NCBI GenBank assembly: GCA_021731165.1
Contig: JAKFXY010000015.1
Location: forward strand, 1 to 41,518
DNA length: 41,518 nt
DNA from: Acidobacteriota bacterium
GTDB lineage: Bacteria > Acidobacteriota > Vicinamibacteria > Vicinamibacterales > UBA2999
Direction: 5' to 3'
In this document: positions 15,709 through 24,220 of the stretch, piece after piece
Layout of the letters: each line of letters starts with the position of its first letter
Position numbering within the stretch: the stretch's first letter is position 1
The notes under the pieces: model-generated
What the model was told of the DNA's origin: nothing
What the model saw: the letters and a program-made list of their open reading frames with translations, nothing else
The model's database searches: none
Translations under genes and position numbers: made by a program

Positions 15709-16641
15709 TCAGGCGATCTTTGGCGAACCAGGGCGACGAACAGGAAGCGCCCTCGCACGGCGCGCATACTCGCCGCGGCCGAGCGATTCGGTGAGAAGCG
15801 CGCGCCAGCCCGATCCGGCCAGCCGCTTCACGGCCACCAGTGCGTCACGCCGCTTCTGAAACAGGCCGAATACCGTTGAACCGCTCCCTGACATCGCCGC
15901 CGCCAGCGCGCCCGCCCGCCGCAGCGCGGCCTTCATCTGGTCGATCTCGGGGTGATGGCGGGCGATCGGCGCCTCGAGATCGTTGATCATCTCGGCCGCG
16001 CGCGACGGCCATGGGCCCGGAACGTGCTGCGCCTCCCTGGCGCTCGGCCCCCGCCCCATCTCGCGCTCGGCGTCCCACCAGCCGTACGCATCGCTGGTGG
16101 ATACTCCAAATCCCGGAATCAACAGGACGATCCAATGCGTCGGCAGATCCGCCAGCGGGTAGATCTCATCTCCACGCCCGAGCCCGAGCGCCGTGCCTCC
16201 GGCAAGGAAAAAGGGCACATCCGCCCCAAGCGATGCCGCGACGTCGGTCAGCTGTGCGGGACGCACAGGTACGCGCCAGACGCGGGCCAGTCCCATCAGC
16301 GTCGCCGCCGCGTCCGTACTGCCGCCCCCGAGCCCGGCCTGTAACGGGATGCGTTTCTCCAGTCGGACGACGATATCGCGGAGCTCGCCAGTACGGCGTG
16401 TCGCGCGCCACAACGCATCGGCGGCACGCCAGATCAAATTCGTTCGATCGAGCGGCACCCCCGCCATGGAGCACTCGATCACAAAGGGGCCCTCGCGCGG
16501 AACGCATGCGATCGTGTCGTAGAGCGAGATCGCCTGGAAGACCGTTCGGAGTTCGTGAAACCCGTCGGCCCGAGGGCCGAGCACGCGGAGATCGAGGTTG
16601 ATCTTGGCGTGTGCGCGAATGGAAACGCTTTGTGTACTCAT
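15709..16641 (-). CDS. ispE: 4-diphosphocytidyl-2-C-methyl-D-erythritol kinase
   Basis: IspE is the GHMP kinase of the MEP pathway, acting between the two activities of the fused IspDF at 3458. The protein (310 aa from the ATG at 16641) has AHAKINLDLRVLGPRADGFH, the phosphate loop IPLQAGLGGGSTDAAATL, SLGADVPFFLAGGTALGLGRGD, and the C-terminal AAMSGSGSTVFGLF motif. A GTG at 16659 would add six residues and create a 4-nt GTGA overlap with the lolB stop, a junction style used elsewhere in the window. The start therefore remains open. Confidence 0.95.
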   Translation of the reverse strand: MSTQSVSIRAHAKINLDLRVLGPRADGFHELRTVFQAISLYDTIACVPREGPFVIECSMAGVPLDRTNLIWRAADALWRATRRTGELRDIVVRLEKRIPLQAGLGGGSTDAAATLMGLARVWRVPVRPAQLTDVAASLGADVPFFLAGGTALGLGRGDEIYPLADLPTHWIVLLIPGFGVSTSDAYGWWDAEREMGRGPSAREAQHVPGPWPSRAAEMINDLEAPIARHHPEIDQMKAALRRAGALAAAMSGSGSTVFGLFQKRRDALVAVKRLAGSGWRALLTESLGRGEYARRARALPVRRPGSPKIA

Positions 16642-16655
16642 CCTGGGCGTCCGGA

Positions 16656-17438
16656 TCACTGTCCGCGCAGCGGTCCCGCTCCCCGCAACTGGTCGAGCGT
16701 GATCGGCGTCGAATCAGCCGGCACCACGACGTCGAACACCGCCGTATCGAGATCGATGTTCGCCTCGAGTTGCGCGATTGTGGCTTCGAGATCGACCGCA
16801 GCCGCAGCCCCTGACTGCAGACGCACGACTCGGGGAAACGATCCCTGCCAGGCCGGATAGTCGATTCGCCAATCGCCGCGGCGCGCCGCACGAAGCACCC
16901 ACGACGATCCCTGCCGCTGGAGGTACAGGGTCGCGCCTCCCGCGAGTTCGATCGATGCCCATCCCTTCGGATGCGTACGCCCGGCCGTAGCCACCGGCGT
17001 CTCCAGCACACAACCCGTGAGGATCGCCTGGAGATCGGCTGGGGCAAGTGCCACGCCGGTGAGTGCGCCCAGAATATCCTGTGCCTTGGCCCCTCGCAGA
17101 ACGCCGTTGTCACGCGGGAGCAGGAGTGTCGCCGTCTCCCCTCGCGCTACCAGAATGAATGCAGGCGGGCCGAAGGGCGCCACGCCTTCAAGCCGCATCG
17201 ACGCCGGTCGCGCGAAGCCCGAGACGACACGGCCGCGCAGCCGCTCGGCGCCAGCCCGCCCCGCAAGCGACAGCTCCGCCGTGATGGTGCGCACACCGCG
17301 ACAGGCGGCAGAGATCTGGGTGTGAACCTCGGAGAATGCGGGGAAAGGACTACCGGAATCCGCGGGGAGTGACACGCGCTTCGGGGCGCACGCGCTGCCA
17401 AGCGCGGCGAGGAGTGCCAGTGGCCACACGCATTTCAG
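16656..17438 (-). CDS. LolB-like outer-membrane lipoprotein
   Basis: The C-terminal 200 residues read as a LolB/LppX-like half-barrel: ITAELSLAGRAGAERLRGRV, MRLEGVAPFGPPAFILVARG, ATLLLPRDNGVLRG and ILGALTGVALAPADLQAILT. A lipoprotein signal (WPLALLAALGSAC) places the acylated Cys near residue 17. No ATG fits. A CTG at 17438 gives M-K-C-V-W-P..., overlaps the upstream stop as CTGA and sits 7 nt behind AAAGG. A GTG at 17429 is the alternative but is poorly spaced. The position ahead of ispE matches lolB-ispE-prs in E. coli, which supports a role in lipoprotein insertion. Confidence 0.8.
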   Translation of the reverse strand: MKCVWPLALLAALGSACAPKRVSLPADSGSPFPAFSEVHTQISAACRGVRTITAELSLAGRAGAERLRGRVVSGFARPASMRLEGVAPFGPPAFILVARGETATLLLPRDNGVLRGAKAQDILGALTGVALAPADLQAILTGCVLETPVATAGRTHPKGWASIELAGGATLYLQRQGSSWVLRAARRGDWRIDYPAWQGSFPRVVRLQSGAAAAVDLEATIAQLEANIDLDTAVFDVVVPADSTPITLDQLRGAGPLRGQ

Positions 17439-18865
17439 CGCTGCACCTTTGCGCGTGCATCGTCGATCTTCTTCGTGAGCGCCTGGCGGTCCACGCCCTC
17501 TCCGTCGCCCTCCAACGCGCGCGTCCAGGCGGTGACGGCGTCCTGCCACCGACCCCGCCTGGCGAGCACGTCGCCAAGGTGGTCCTGGATCACGGAGTTC
17601 TTTGGCAGCTTGTCCGCTGCCGGAGCCAGGTATCTCTCGGCCGAGTCCACGTCACCTCGGCGGAAGTAGGCCCAGCCGAGACTGTCGAGGAACGTCGGGT
17701 TGTCGGGCTCGATGTCGAGCGCCTTACGGACGAGACGAATCGCCTCGTCGAGCTGCACTCCCCGCTGGGCAAGCTGGTAACCGAGGTAATTCAACGCATC
17801 CGCGTTGTCGGGCGTCACGTTGAGCAGCTGGCGCATCGTGCGCTCCGCGTCGCTGAAACGTCCGGCATCGGTATACAGATCGGCGAGCGCGAACAACGTG
17901 GCCACGTCGCTCGGGTTCGCACGGGCCACCGGCTCCAGCACGTCAATCGCCCGCGCGCCGGCACCAGACTGCAGGAGCGCCTGCGCCCGAATCCGCGGGA
18001 ACCGGATGTCATCAGGATGCTGCCGTTGCGCCTCGGCGGCCAGCGTCGCGGCTTCGGAAAACTGCCCGGCGTTGAACAGCGCAGCCAGCCGGCGGAACTT
18101 CAATTCACCGTTGGTCGGCGCCAAGGTAATCGCCCTGCCGTACGCCAGGGCAGCATCAGCAGAACGACCTGCCTGTTCCAAGTACTGGCCCAGAGTAGCC
18201 GACACACGCGGCTCATCCGCGGCGACTTCCTCGAGCGTGCCGATGGCCGATTCAAGATTGTTGGCGCCGACGTAGGCCTGCGCCAGCGTGAGGCGCGCTT
18301 GTGAGGAATCCGGGTTCAGCCCGACGACGCGCATGAGCGTCTGCACCGCCTTCTCCGCATCGCCGTTGCGCAGGTACAGCCTGCCCAACGTGTACAAGAG
18401 GTTGACATCGGATGCCGACGCCGTGCTGGCACTGGCCTTCTCTAGGTGGGCGATCGCCTCCCGCGCGCCCGCGGCGATCGCAGCCGTCTGCGCGCGTCCA
18501 GTGACGTCGGCTCTGCCAGCGAGGATCAGGCCGAGCACTCGGTGCGCGTCGGCGTTGTCCGCGTCGAGGGCAAGCGCCTCACCCGCGGCCTTCTCAGCCT
18601 CGTCGCGCCGATTGCGTCGCATCTGAAATGCGGCAATCTCGGCCCGCACGGCCGCCGAACGTGTGTCCAACGCAGCCGCCCGCTGGAGCGCAGCCAATGC
18701 GCCCGCGGCGTCACCCTGCGCTTCGAGCCACTGGGCCATGAGGAATTCATAGTAGGGATCACCCGTCGCTTGGGTAACGGGCTGCGCCGCGGCGGACGCA
18801 GGGAGCACTGCAACCAGCAGACCCGCGACGAACAGGGGCGTGCGGAGTCGCGTGACGAGCACCAT
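17435..18865 (-). CDS. Secreted TPR-repeat protein
   Basis: The ATG at 18865 gives 476 aa with a Sec signal peptide (VTRLRTPLFVAGLLVAVLPA, cleavage near SAAAQ). About ten tetratricopeptide repeats cover the mature protein. Examples are LMRVVGLNPDSSQARLTLAQ, LLNVTPDNADALNYLGYQLA, VRKALDIEPDNPTFLDSLGW and WTRALEGDGEG at the end. Such periplasmic TPR proteins scaffold envelope complexes, but the partner cannot be read from the sequence. It overlaps the LolB-like gene by 4 nt, so an envelope role is likely. A longer frame reaching 19822 runs antisense through the Trm112 and heptosyltransferase genes and is rejected. Confidence 0.88.
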   Translation of the reverse strand: MVLVTRLRTPLFVAGLLVAVLPASAAAQPVTQATGDPYYEFLMAQWLEAQGDAAGALAALQRAAALDTRSAAVRAEIAAFQMRRNRRDEAEKAAGEALALDADNADAHRVLGLILAGRADVTGRAQTAAIAAGAREAIAHLEKASASTASASDVNLLYTLGRLYLRNGDAEKAVQTLMRVVGLNPDSSQARLTLAQAYVGANNLESAIGTLEEVAADEPRVSATLGQYLEQAGRSADAALAYGRAITLAPTNGELKFRRLAALFNAGQFSEAATLAAEAQRQHPDDIRFPRIRAQALLQSGAGARAIDVLEPVARANPSDVATLFALADLYTDAGRFSDAERTMRQLLNVTPDNADALNYLGYQLAQRGVQLDEAIRLVRKALDIEPDNPTFLDSLGWAYFRRGDVDSAERYLAPAADKLPKNSVIQDHLGDVLARRGRWQDAVTAWTRALEGDGEGVDRQALTKKIDDARAKVQR

Positions 18866-18889
18866 GGCGCAAGTGATTCTAGCCCAAGA

Positions 18890-18898
18890 TGCTATAGT
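18890..18898 (+). promoter_or_regulatory. Extended -10 promoter for the Trm112/LPS genes
   Basis: TG-C-TATAGT is an extended -10 element, with no clear -35 box. It sits 22 nt upstream of the GTG start at 18920, in the 54-nt divergent gap shared with the TPR gene. Confidence 0.45.
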
Positions 18899-18919
18899 TC
18901 CACTTTTCCCGGAGAGGCC

Positions 18920-19090
18920 GTGCCCATCGACGCTGAACTTCTCGACATTCTCGCCTGTCCGAGCTGCAAGACGCCGGTAACGCTCGTCAAGAATGGCACC
19001 GCGCTCAAGTGCGGACAATGCCACCGGGTCTATCCGATCAAGGACGACATCCCGGTGATGCTCATCTACGAAGCGACGATCGAAAACTAG
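18920..19090 (+). CDS. Trm112/YcaR-family zinc-ribbon protein
   Basis: This small protein of 56 aa starts at a GTG with GGAGAGG (18911-18917) well placed upstream. It reads PIDAELLDILACPSCKTPVT, then LKCGQCHRVYPIKDDIPVML. The two C-x2-C knuckles bind zinc in this family. Eukaryotic and archaeal Trm112 activates several methyltransferases. Bacterial YcaR-type members usually sit beside LPS genes (lpxK, kdsB), as here beside a heptosyltransferase. Its partner in bacteria is not established. Confidence 0.92.
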   Translation: MPIDAELLDILACPSCKTPVTLVKNGTALKCGQCHRVYPIKDDIPVMLIYEATIEN

Positions 19091-19125
19091 GTGGTGGGTC
19101 GTGGGTGGTAGGTAGTGGTTGGTGA
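19091..19125. repeat. Heptanucleotide tandem repeat
   Basis: Five 7-nt units (GTGGTGG, GTCGTGG, GTGGTAG, GTAGTGG, TTGGTGA) begin immediately after the stop codon of the Trm112 gene. The remaining leader to 19183 is C-rich and holds nothing recognised. Confidence 0.65.
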
Positions 19126-19183
19126 AAGACGGCCCACCCTTGGCTCCCTCGTCCACCACCTGCTGTCCACGAGCCACCCCCCA

Positions 19184-20254
19184 GTGAAGATCCTCCTGGT
19201 CCGGCTGCGACTGGTGGGCGACGTCGTCTTCACGACACCGCTGGTGCGGGCCGTCCGGGGCACATATCCTGACGCGCGGTTGACCTACCTGGTCGAACCG
19301 TCCGCCGCTCCCATCCTGCGAGGCAATCCCCATCTCTCCGAGCTCATCGTCGTGCCGAAGACCTCTGGTGTCGAGCGGCTGCGCGGCGACGTCGCACTCG
19401 CCCGGCGGCTCCGGCGGCAACACTTCGACGTGGCGATCGATCTGCATGGTGGTCCGCGCAGCGCCTGGCTCACCTGGGGAAGCGGGGCCCCCATGCGCAT
19501 CGGCTACCCCATCAGGGGACGCCGCTGGATGTACACCCACGTCGTGCCGCGCGCCGGAGATCTCGCCCCGCGGCATTCGGTCGCCAATCAGTGGGACCTG
19601 CTCGGTCCGCTGGGCATCGGACCTCCCAGTCCCGCACAGAACCCGGTGGAGATGGAGGAGGATCCGATCGCAACCGGGCGTGTTGATCAGCGCATGGCGC
19701 GTGCCGGGATCGGCCCGACGAATCCGATCGTCGTGATCCACGTGAGCGCCGGCAATGCCTTCCGCCGCTGGCCACCCGAGTCGTTCGAGATGCTCGTCGA
19801 ACAACTTGCGCGAGGGGACCACGACCGGCGCATTCTCCTGACATCCGGCCCCTCGGATGCCGCAGCGGCACGACGAATCGCCGACGGCGCGCGCGCCCGC
19901 CTCGGACGATTGGCGACCGCCGTCCCCGACACCGGCGACTTCGACCTCGCGGAATTACGAAGCCTCATTGCCCGCGCGGCGGTGTACATTGGTGGCGACA
20001 GCGGGCCGCTCCACATCGCGTCCACCACGGAAACCCCTGTCGTCGCGCTGCTTGGCCCGACGCTGGCGGAACGGTCGATGCCTTGGCGCGATCCGAGCTG
20101 TTTCGCCGAGGCGGTGGACATGGGAGCGCTGCCCTGCCGTCCCTGCCACCAGCGGACGTGCGCGCCTGGCGATTTTCGATGCCTGACGGGGATCGCTCCT
20201 GAGCGGGTCGTGGCCGCCGCCGAACGGGCGCTGGCAGCAGGGCAGGACAGATGA
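19184..20254 (+). CDS. Lipopolysaccharide heptosyltransferase (glycosyltransferase family 9)
   Basis: The GTG at 19184 gives 356 aa beginning KILLVRLRLVGDVVFTTPLV, the GT9 N-terminal signature. Further hallmarks are FDVAIDLHGGPRSAWLTW, RIGYPIRGRRWMYTHVVP, the donor-binding VIHVSAGNAFRRWP, and YIGGDSGPLHIASTTETPVV. A Cys-rich patch (ALPCRPCHQRTCAPGDFRCL) near the end is common in this family. WaaF/WaaC-type enzymes add heptose to the LPS inner core. The gene overlaps the O-antigen ligase by ATGA, and a heptose kinase follows. An upstream in-frame ATG at 19115 lies in repeat DNA. Confidence 0.92.
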   Translation: MKILLVRLRLVGDVVFTTPLVRAVRGTYPDARLTYLVEPSAAPILRGNPHLSELIVVPKTSGVERLRGDVALARRLRRQHFDVAIDLHGGPRSAWLTWGSGAPMRIGYPIRGRRWMYTHVVPRAGDLAPRHSVANQWDLLGPLGIGPPSPAQNPVEMEEDPIATGRVDQRMARAGIGPTNPIVVIHVSAGNAFRRWPPESFEMLVEQLARGDHDRRILLTSGPSDAAAARRIADGARARLGRLATAVPDTGDFDLAELRSLIARAAVYIGGDSGPLHIASTTETPVVALLGPTLAERSMPWRDPSCFAEAVDMGALPCRPCHQRTCAPGDFRCLTGIAPERVVAAAERALAAGQDR

Positions 20255-21444
20255 CCACAGCCACCATGAGCGCGACGGACGCCCGCGACGAGCCGGGGAT
20301 CGAGCGTACGGCGGTGTGGCTTCTTCTTGCCTTTGCCGCTTCGCTGCAGGTGTCGATTGCCGCGGCCAATATCCTGCTGGCTCTCACGCTGGTCTGCTGG
20401 CTGGCGCGCCTCGTCCACGACAGGGTGCGTCCCTCGGCACCGCCGTTCTTTCTCCCACTGGCCGCATATGCGGCACTCACGCTCGTGTCCGTGGCCTTCT
20501 CGCGTGATCCACTCACCAGCCTGGTGGACAGCAAGCAGCTCGTGCTCTTCATGATCGTGCCGGCGGTCTACGACATCATGCGCGGCCGCCGCGCGGCCAG
20601 CGTCGTGGACGTGGTCGTGACCATTGGCGCGGCGAGCGCGGTGTTCGGCATCATCCAGTACGGCATGCTGCACTACGACAACCTGGGCCGGCGTCCCGAA
20701 GGGGCGATGTCGCATTACATGACGTACTCGGGACTGCTCATGCTGGTCATCTGCGCGGCGGTGGCGCGCCTCGTGTTCGGCTCGCGCGAGCGCATGTGGC
20801 CGGCCCTCGTGATGCCGGCATTGGTCGTCGCGCTGGCGCTCACGCTGGGGCGAAGCGCCTGGGTTGGCGCCTCCATCGCGGTTGGCCTGGTGCTGGTCCT
20901 CAAGGACTTCCGGCTCACGGCCGTGCTGCCGGTGGTCATCGCGCTCGTGATCGCGCTGGCACCGGACACCGTCACCGACAGGATCGCGTCGATGTTCGAC
21001 GTGAAGGATCCGACGACACAAGATCGCCTCGCGATGATGGAGATCGGCGCCGAGATGATCAAGGATTACCCGCTGACCGGCGTCGGGCCGAACATGGTGC
21101 CGACCTTGTACTCCCAGTACCGCCCTGACTACGCCGTGAATTCCATCAACCCGCATCTGCACAACGTGCCGCTCCAGATTGCCGCCGAACGCGGACTGCC
21201 GGCTGTGGCCGTCTGGTTCTGGTTCATCGCGACACTCACTCTGGGCCTCGTCCGCCTCTTCCGCAAGGGCGGCGACCGCGTGCTTGCCGCCACCGGGCTG
21301 GCGTCGGTCGCTGCCATGCTCGGCGCCGGCCTGTTCGAATACAACTTCGGCGATTCCGAGTTCCTGATGCTGTTCCTCGTGCTGGTCACGCTGCCGTTTG
21401 CCGCGGCGCGGCAACCCGATGCGCCTTCCACCGCTCGCCCCTGA
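20251..21444 (+). CDS. O-antigen ligase family membrane protein (Wzy_C domain)
   Basis: The 397-aa polytopic protein has about 11 hydrophobic segments, including VWLLLAFAASLQVSIAAANI, LLMLVICAAVARLVF and LVMPALVVALALTLGRSAWV. The large periplasmic loop carries NPHLHNVPLQIAAERGLPAV, the conserved His region of WaaL/Wzy-like ligases. It would attach O-antigen or another glycan to lipid A-core. The start overlaps the heptosyltransferase stop (ATGA), indicating translational coupling. Polymerase versus ligase cannot be decided from sequence alone. Confidence 0.87.
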   Translation: MTTATMSATDARDEPGIERTAVWLLLAFAASLQVSIAAANILLALTLVCWLARLVHDRVRPSAPPFFLPLAAYAALTLVSVAFSRDPLTSLVDSKQLVLFMIVPAVYDIMRGRRAASVVDVVVTIGAASAVFGIIQYGMLHYDNLGRRPEGAMSHYMTYSGLLMLVICAAVARLVFGSRERMWPALVMPALVVALALTLGRSAWVGASIAVGLVLVLKDFRLTAVLPVVIALVIALAPDTVTDRIASMFDVKDPTTQDRLAMMEIGAEMIKDYPLTGVGPNMVPTLYSQYRPDYAVNSINPHLHNVPLQIAAERGLPAVAVWFWFIATLTLGLVRLFRKGGDRVLAATGLASVAAMLGAGLFEYNFGDSEFLMLFLVLVTLPFAAARQPDAPSTARP

Positions 21445-22459
21445 CCGCGCCCGCCGCATCGCGGCCGGCTTTGGCGGCGCCCACGTCATCGTGCTCGGCG
21501 ATGCCATGCTCGATCGCTTCATCGTCGGCCGTGTGACACGCATCTCGCCCGAAGCCCCGGTTCCGGTCGTGGCTTTCGATCACGAGACGCACCGGATCGG
21601 CGGCGCGGCCAACGTGGCGCACAACATCACCGCCCTTGGCGGACACGCCACGCTCGTGGCTGCCACCGGCCAAGACGATGCCGCGACGACGCTGGCCGTT
21701 GCGTGTCGCGAGGCGGGGATCTCACCCGCGTTTGTCGGCGACGCGACGCGTCCGACGACAACCAAGGTTCGCGTCGTCACCGAGCGCAATCAGCAGGTGG
21801 CCCGCATCGACTACGAGGTCGAAAGCGAAGTCTCTGGCGACGTCGAGCAGCGACTCATCCTGCTGCTGCAGCAGCTCGCGCCGAGCGCATCCGCGATCGT
21901 GGTGTCGGACTATCTCAAGGGATCGGTGAACAGGCGTCTGGTCCGCGCCGCCGTTGATGCGGCGGCAACGCACAGGATTCCGGTCCTCGTGGATCCAAAG
22001 ATCCCTCACGTGGACTACTACGCCGGCGCCACGCTCGTCACGCCCAACCACCACGAGGCGGAGGGCGCTACGCTCATGCGGGTGCGCACGCCTGACGAAG
22101 CGCGGCACGCGGCGCGTGCGTTCCGCGACAGGGCTGCCTGCGAGGCGGTGTTGATGACACGCGGTGATCAGGGGATGTGGCTGCTCGACCCGGCCAGGGA
22201 AGGGCGCGAGGCCGGCGCCGTGGAAGGCCACCTGCCAGCCGTCCGCCGTGAGGTCGCCGACGTGACGGGCGCGGGCGACACCGTCATTGCGACCATGGCG
22301 CTCGCCCTCTCGGCCGGCGCTACGCTGGCGGAAGCCGCCTGTCTTGCTAACGAAGCAGCCGGGATCTCAGTCGGCAGGTTCGGCCCATCGACTGTCAGCC
22401 AGGCCGAGCTCATGGCCGCCTTCGGCGCGGAGGGAAATCTCAATCCGGGATCTTCCTAG
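21419..22459 (+). CDS. D-glycero-beta-D-manno-heptose-7-phosphate kinase (RfaE domain I)
   Basis: This 346-aa PfkB-family kinase has HVIVLGDAMLDRFIVGRVTR, RISPEAPVPVVAF, IGGAANVAHNITALGG, VSDYLKGSVNRRLV, LVDPKIPHVDYY, PNHHEAEGATL and the catalytic VTGAGDTVIA. It makes heptose 1,7-bisphosphate for LPS core synthesis. Only the kinase half is present; the cytidylyltransferase half of HldE is absent and must be encoded elsewhere. The ATG at 21419 overlaps the ligase gene by 26 nt. Its stop codon shares the palindrome CTAG with the stop of purH on the other strand. Confidence 0.93.
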   Translation: MRLPPLAPDRARRIAAGFGGAHVIVLGDAMLDRFIVGRVTRISPEAPVPVVAFDHETHRIGGAANVAHNITALGGHATLVAATGQDDAATTLAVACREAGISPAFVGDATRPTTTKVRVVTERNQQVARIDYEVESEVSGDVEQRLILLLQQLAPSASAIVVSDYLKGSVNRRLVRAAVDAAATHRIPVLVDPKIPHVDYYAGATLVTPNHHEAEGATLMRVRTPDEARHAARAFRDRAACEAVLMTRGDQGMWLLDPAREGREAGAVEGHLPAVRREVADVTGAGDTVIATMALALSAGATLAEAACLANEAAGISVGRFGPSTVSQAELMAAFGAEGNLNPGSS

Positions 22460-24072
22460 TGCCTGAAATGCCTCCGTCCCGTGATCACCATCGCCAGACC
22501 ATGCTCGTCCGCGGCGGCGACCACCTCCTGATCGCGCACTGAGCCGCCTGGATGGACCACCGCGGTGGCACCGGCGGCGGCTACGGCGTCCAAGCCGTCC
22601 CTGAACGGGAAGAAGGCATCGGACGCGGCCACTGAGCCCTTGAGGATGTCGGGCCCCGAGGTATCAGCCTTCATCCGAGCCACCTTCACCGCGTCCACTC
22701 GGCTCATTTGACCGGCACCGATGGCGAGCGTGCGATCCGCTCCCGTGAAGATCACGGTGTTTGACTTCACGTGCGCGCAGACGCGCCAAGCAAATCGCAG
22801 CGCCTGCCACTCATCGGTCGTTGGTTGGCGCTTCGTGACAATCCTGAGATCACCCGAGGGCCACGGCTGGTGCGCCTCTCGCACGACGTCGCGCGTCTGG
22901 ACGAGTACGCCCCCGATGATCGAGCGCAATTCGAGGTCGTCGGCCGCCGCGAGCGTTCCGTCCGAGGACAGACGTCGCGGCACGACCACACGCAGGTTCG
23001 TTCTGGTCGCCAGGATTGGCTGCGCCGCCTCGTCCACCGACGGCGCGATGACCGCCTCGATGAAGGTTGAAACGATTGCGCGCGCCGCGGCGGCGTCGAT
23101 CGCGCGGTTCAGGCCGATGATCCCGCCAAAGGCCGACAGGGCGTCGGCGTCGCGCGCCCGGACATAGGCGTCTGCCGCGCTCAAGCCGGTGGCGACGCCG
23201 CACGGGTTGGTGTGCTTGATCACCACAGCCGCCGGTTCGCTGAACTCGATGACGATGCGCGCGGCGGCGTCGAGATCGAGCAGGTTCGTGTACGAGAGCT
23301 CCTTGCCCTGCAACACGTCGTAGCCGGGATGCGGGCCAAAGCCTTCGTACAGGGCGGCCGACTGATGCGGGTTCTCGCCGTAGCGCAGGTCGCGCACCTT
23401 CCGCAGGCTCACAGTGAGAAGCGCCGGGGATCCGGACGCCACGGGAGCCTGGCCTGAGCCTGCCGAAGGCCGCGTGAACCCCGACTCGTCAGCCGTGATG
23501 CCGGCAAGCGTCGACGCGATCGCGGTGTCGTAGCTGCCGGTGTGCGCAAACGCCTGGCGCGCCAACGAAAAGCGGAACTCGCGGGAGGGCCCCCCGGGGC
23601 GATCGAGCTCGGCGAGCACACCAGCATAGTCACCGGGCGAAACGACCACGAGCACATCCTCGAAGTTCTTGGCCGCGGCGCGTACGAGACTGGGACCGCC
23701 GATGTCGATCTCCTCGATGAGCGCGTGAAACGGCGTGTCGGGATTCGCGGCCGTCTTCACGAAGGGATAGAGGTTGACGACGATGAGGTCGATGAGCGTG
23801 ATGCCGTGCTGTGCCGCCGACGCAAGGTCGTCTGGGCGGCCACGACGAGCCAGTATCCCGCCATGGACGAGCGGATGCAGCGTCTTGACGCGGCCGTCCA
23901 TCATCTCGGGCAGCCCTGTGACATCCGCAATACCGATCACCGGCAGCCCGGCTGCCTCAAGGGCACGCGCGGTCCCGCCCGTGGAGACAAGCTCGAAGCC
24001 GCGGGCAGTCAGTCCACGCGCGAAATCAACGAGTCCGGTCTTGTCGGAAACACTGAGGAGGGCTCTTGGCAT
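22456..24072 (-). CDS. purH: Bifunctional AICAR formyltransferase / IMP cyclohydrolase
   Basis: PurH carries out the last two steps of IMP synthesis. The 538-aa protein starts [20 protein letters not shown], the MGS-like cyclohydrolase domain with [32 protein letters not shown] and NLYPF. The formyltransferase domain has [14 protein letters not shown], the catalytic [24 protein letters not shown] and [13 protein letters not shown]. Between the domains lies an extra stretch ([18 protein letters not shown]) encoded by a short palindromic repeat that also occurs in nuoL. The start is the ATG at 24072. The gene converges on and overlaps the heptose kinase gene by 4 nt. Confidence 0.97.
   Translation of the reverse strand: MPRALLSVSDKTGLVDFARGLTARGFELVSTGGTARALEAAGLPVIGIADVTGLPEMMDGRVKTLHPLVHGGILARRGRPDDLASAAQHGITLIDLIVVNLYPFVKTAANPDTPFHALIEEIDIGGPSLVRAAAKNFEDVLVVVSPGDYAGVLAELDRPGGPSREFRFSLARQAFAHTGSYDTAIASTLAGITADESGFTRPSAGSGQAPVASGSPALLTVSLRKVRDLRYGENPHQSAALYEGFGPHPGYDVLQGKELSYTNLLDLDAAARIVIEFSEPAAVVIKHTNPCGVATGLSAADAYVRARDADALSAFGGIIGLNRAIDAAAARAIVSTFIEAVIAPSVDEAAQPILATRTNLRVVVPRRLSSDGTLAAADDLELRSIIGGVLVQTRDVVREAHQPWPSGDLRIVTKRQPTTDEWQALRFAWRVCAHVKSNTVIFTGADRTLAIGAGQMSRVDAVKVARMKADTSGPDILKGSVAASDAFFPFRDGLDAVAAAGATAVVHPGGSVRDQEVVAAADEHGLAMVITGRRHFRH
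23450..23473. repeat. In-frame palindromic repeat in purH (shared with nuoL)
   Basis: The 24-nt element begins TGGCCTGAGCCTGCCGAAGG and ends CCGC. It matches 30829-30852 in nuoL at 21 of 24 positions and has GGCCT/AGGCC-type ends able to pair. In both genes it is read in the same frame as R-P-S-x-x-S-G-Q. Confidence 0.75.
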
Positions 24073-24121
24073 CTGGGTTCGGCATCCTATTGAAAGAACG
24101 GCACTTCAGGGCGGCAACGGC

Positions 24122-24151
24122 TTGACAGCTCAACAAGTGGGCGCTTAGGAT
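24122..24151 (+). promoter_or_regulatory. Sigma70-type promoter upstream of the cold-shock gene
   Basis: A perfect TTGACA (24122-24127) and TAGGAT (24146-24151) stand 18 nt apart, so initiation is expected near 24158. It is the best consensus promoter in the window. It drives a leader ending in a terminator at 24220 and then the csp gene at 24309. purH transcription must start in the same 236-nt gap on the other strand, but its promoter is unclear. Confidence 0.7.
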
Positions 24152-24157
24152 AGGCGT

Positions 24158-24220
24158 TCGCTGAGGGGCGTTCCCTCAACGTTGAAGTCGAGACCGCTGA
24201 AACACTCGCGGTCTTTTTTT
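24158..24220 (+). ncRNA. Candidate small RNA or attenuator leader of csp
   Basis: Between the predicted start and the terminator lie about 63 nt with two hairpins: TGAGGG/CCCTCA (24162-24178, loop GCGTT) and the terminator stem. No open frame of note is present. It could be a free small RNA or the prematurely terminated leader of the cold-shock mRNA. I did not recognise an Rfam family. Confidence 0.5.
24191..24220 (+). terminator. Rho-independent terminator in the csp leader
   Basis: AGACCGC (24191-24197) pairs with GCGGTCT (24208-24214) around a 10-nt loop, and T-residues run without interruption from 24214 to 24220. It is a textbook intrinsic terminator located 88 nt upstream of the csp start codon on the same strand. 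Confidence 0.8.

Noticed and set aside
17435-19822. A 795-residue reading frame extending the TPR protein upstream
   Set aside because: The extra 319 residues are antisense to the Trm112 and heptosyltransferase genes, and the signal peptide starts at the ATG at 18865.
19687-21543. A 618-residue minus-strand frame across the LPS genes
   Set aside because: It is opposite the heptosyltransferase, the O-antigen ligase and the heptose kinase, whose motifs are clear.
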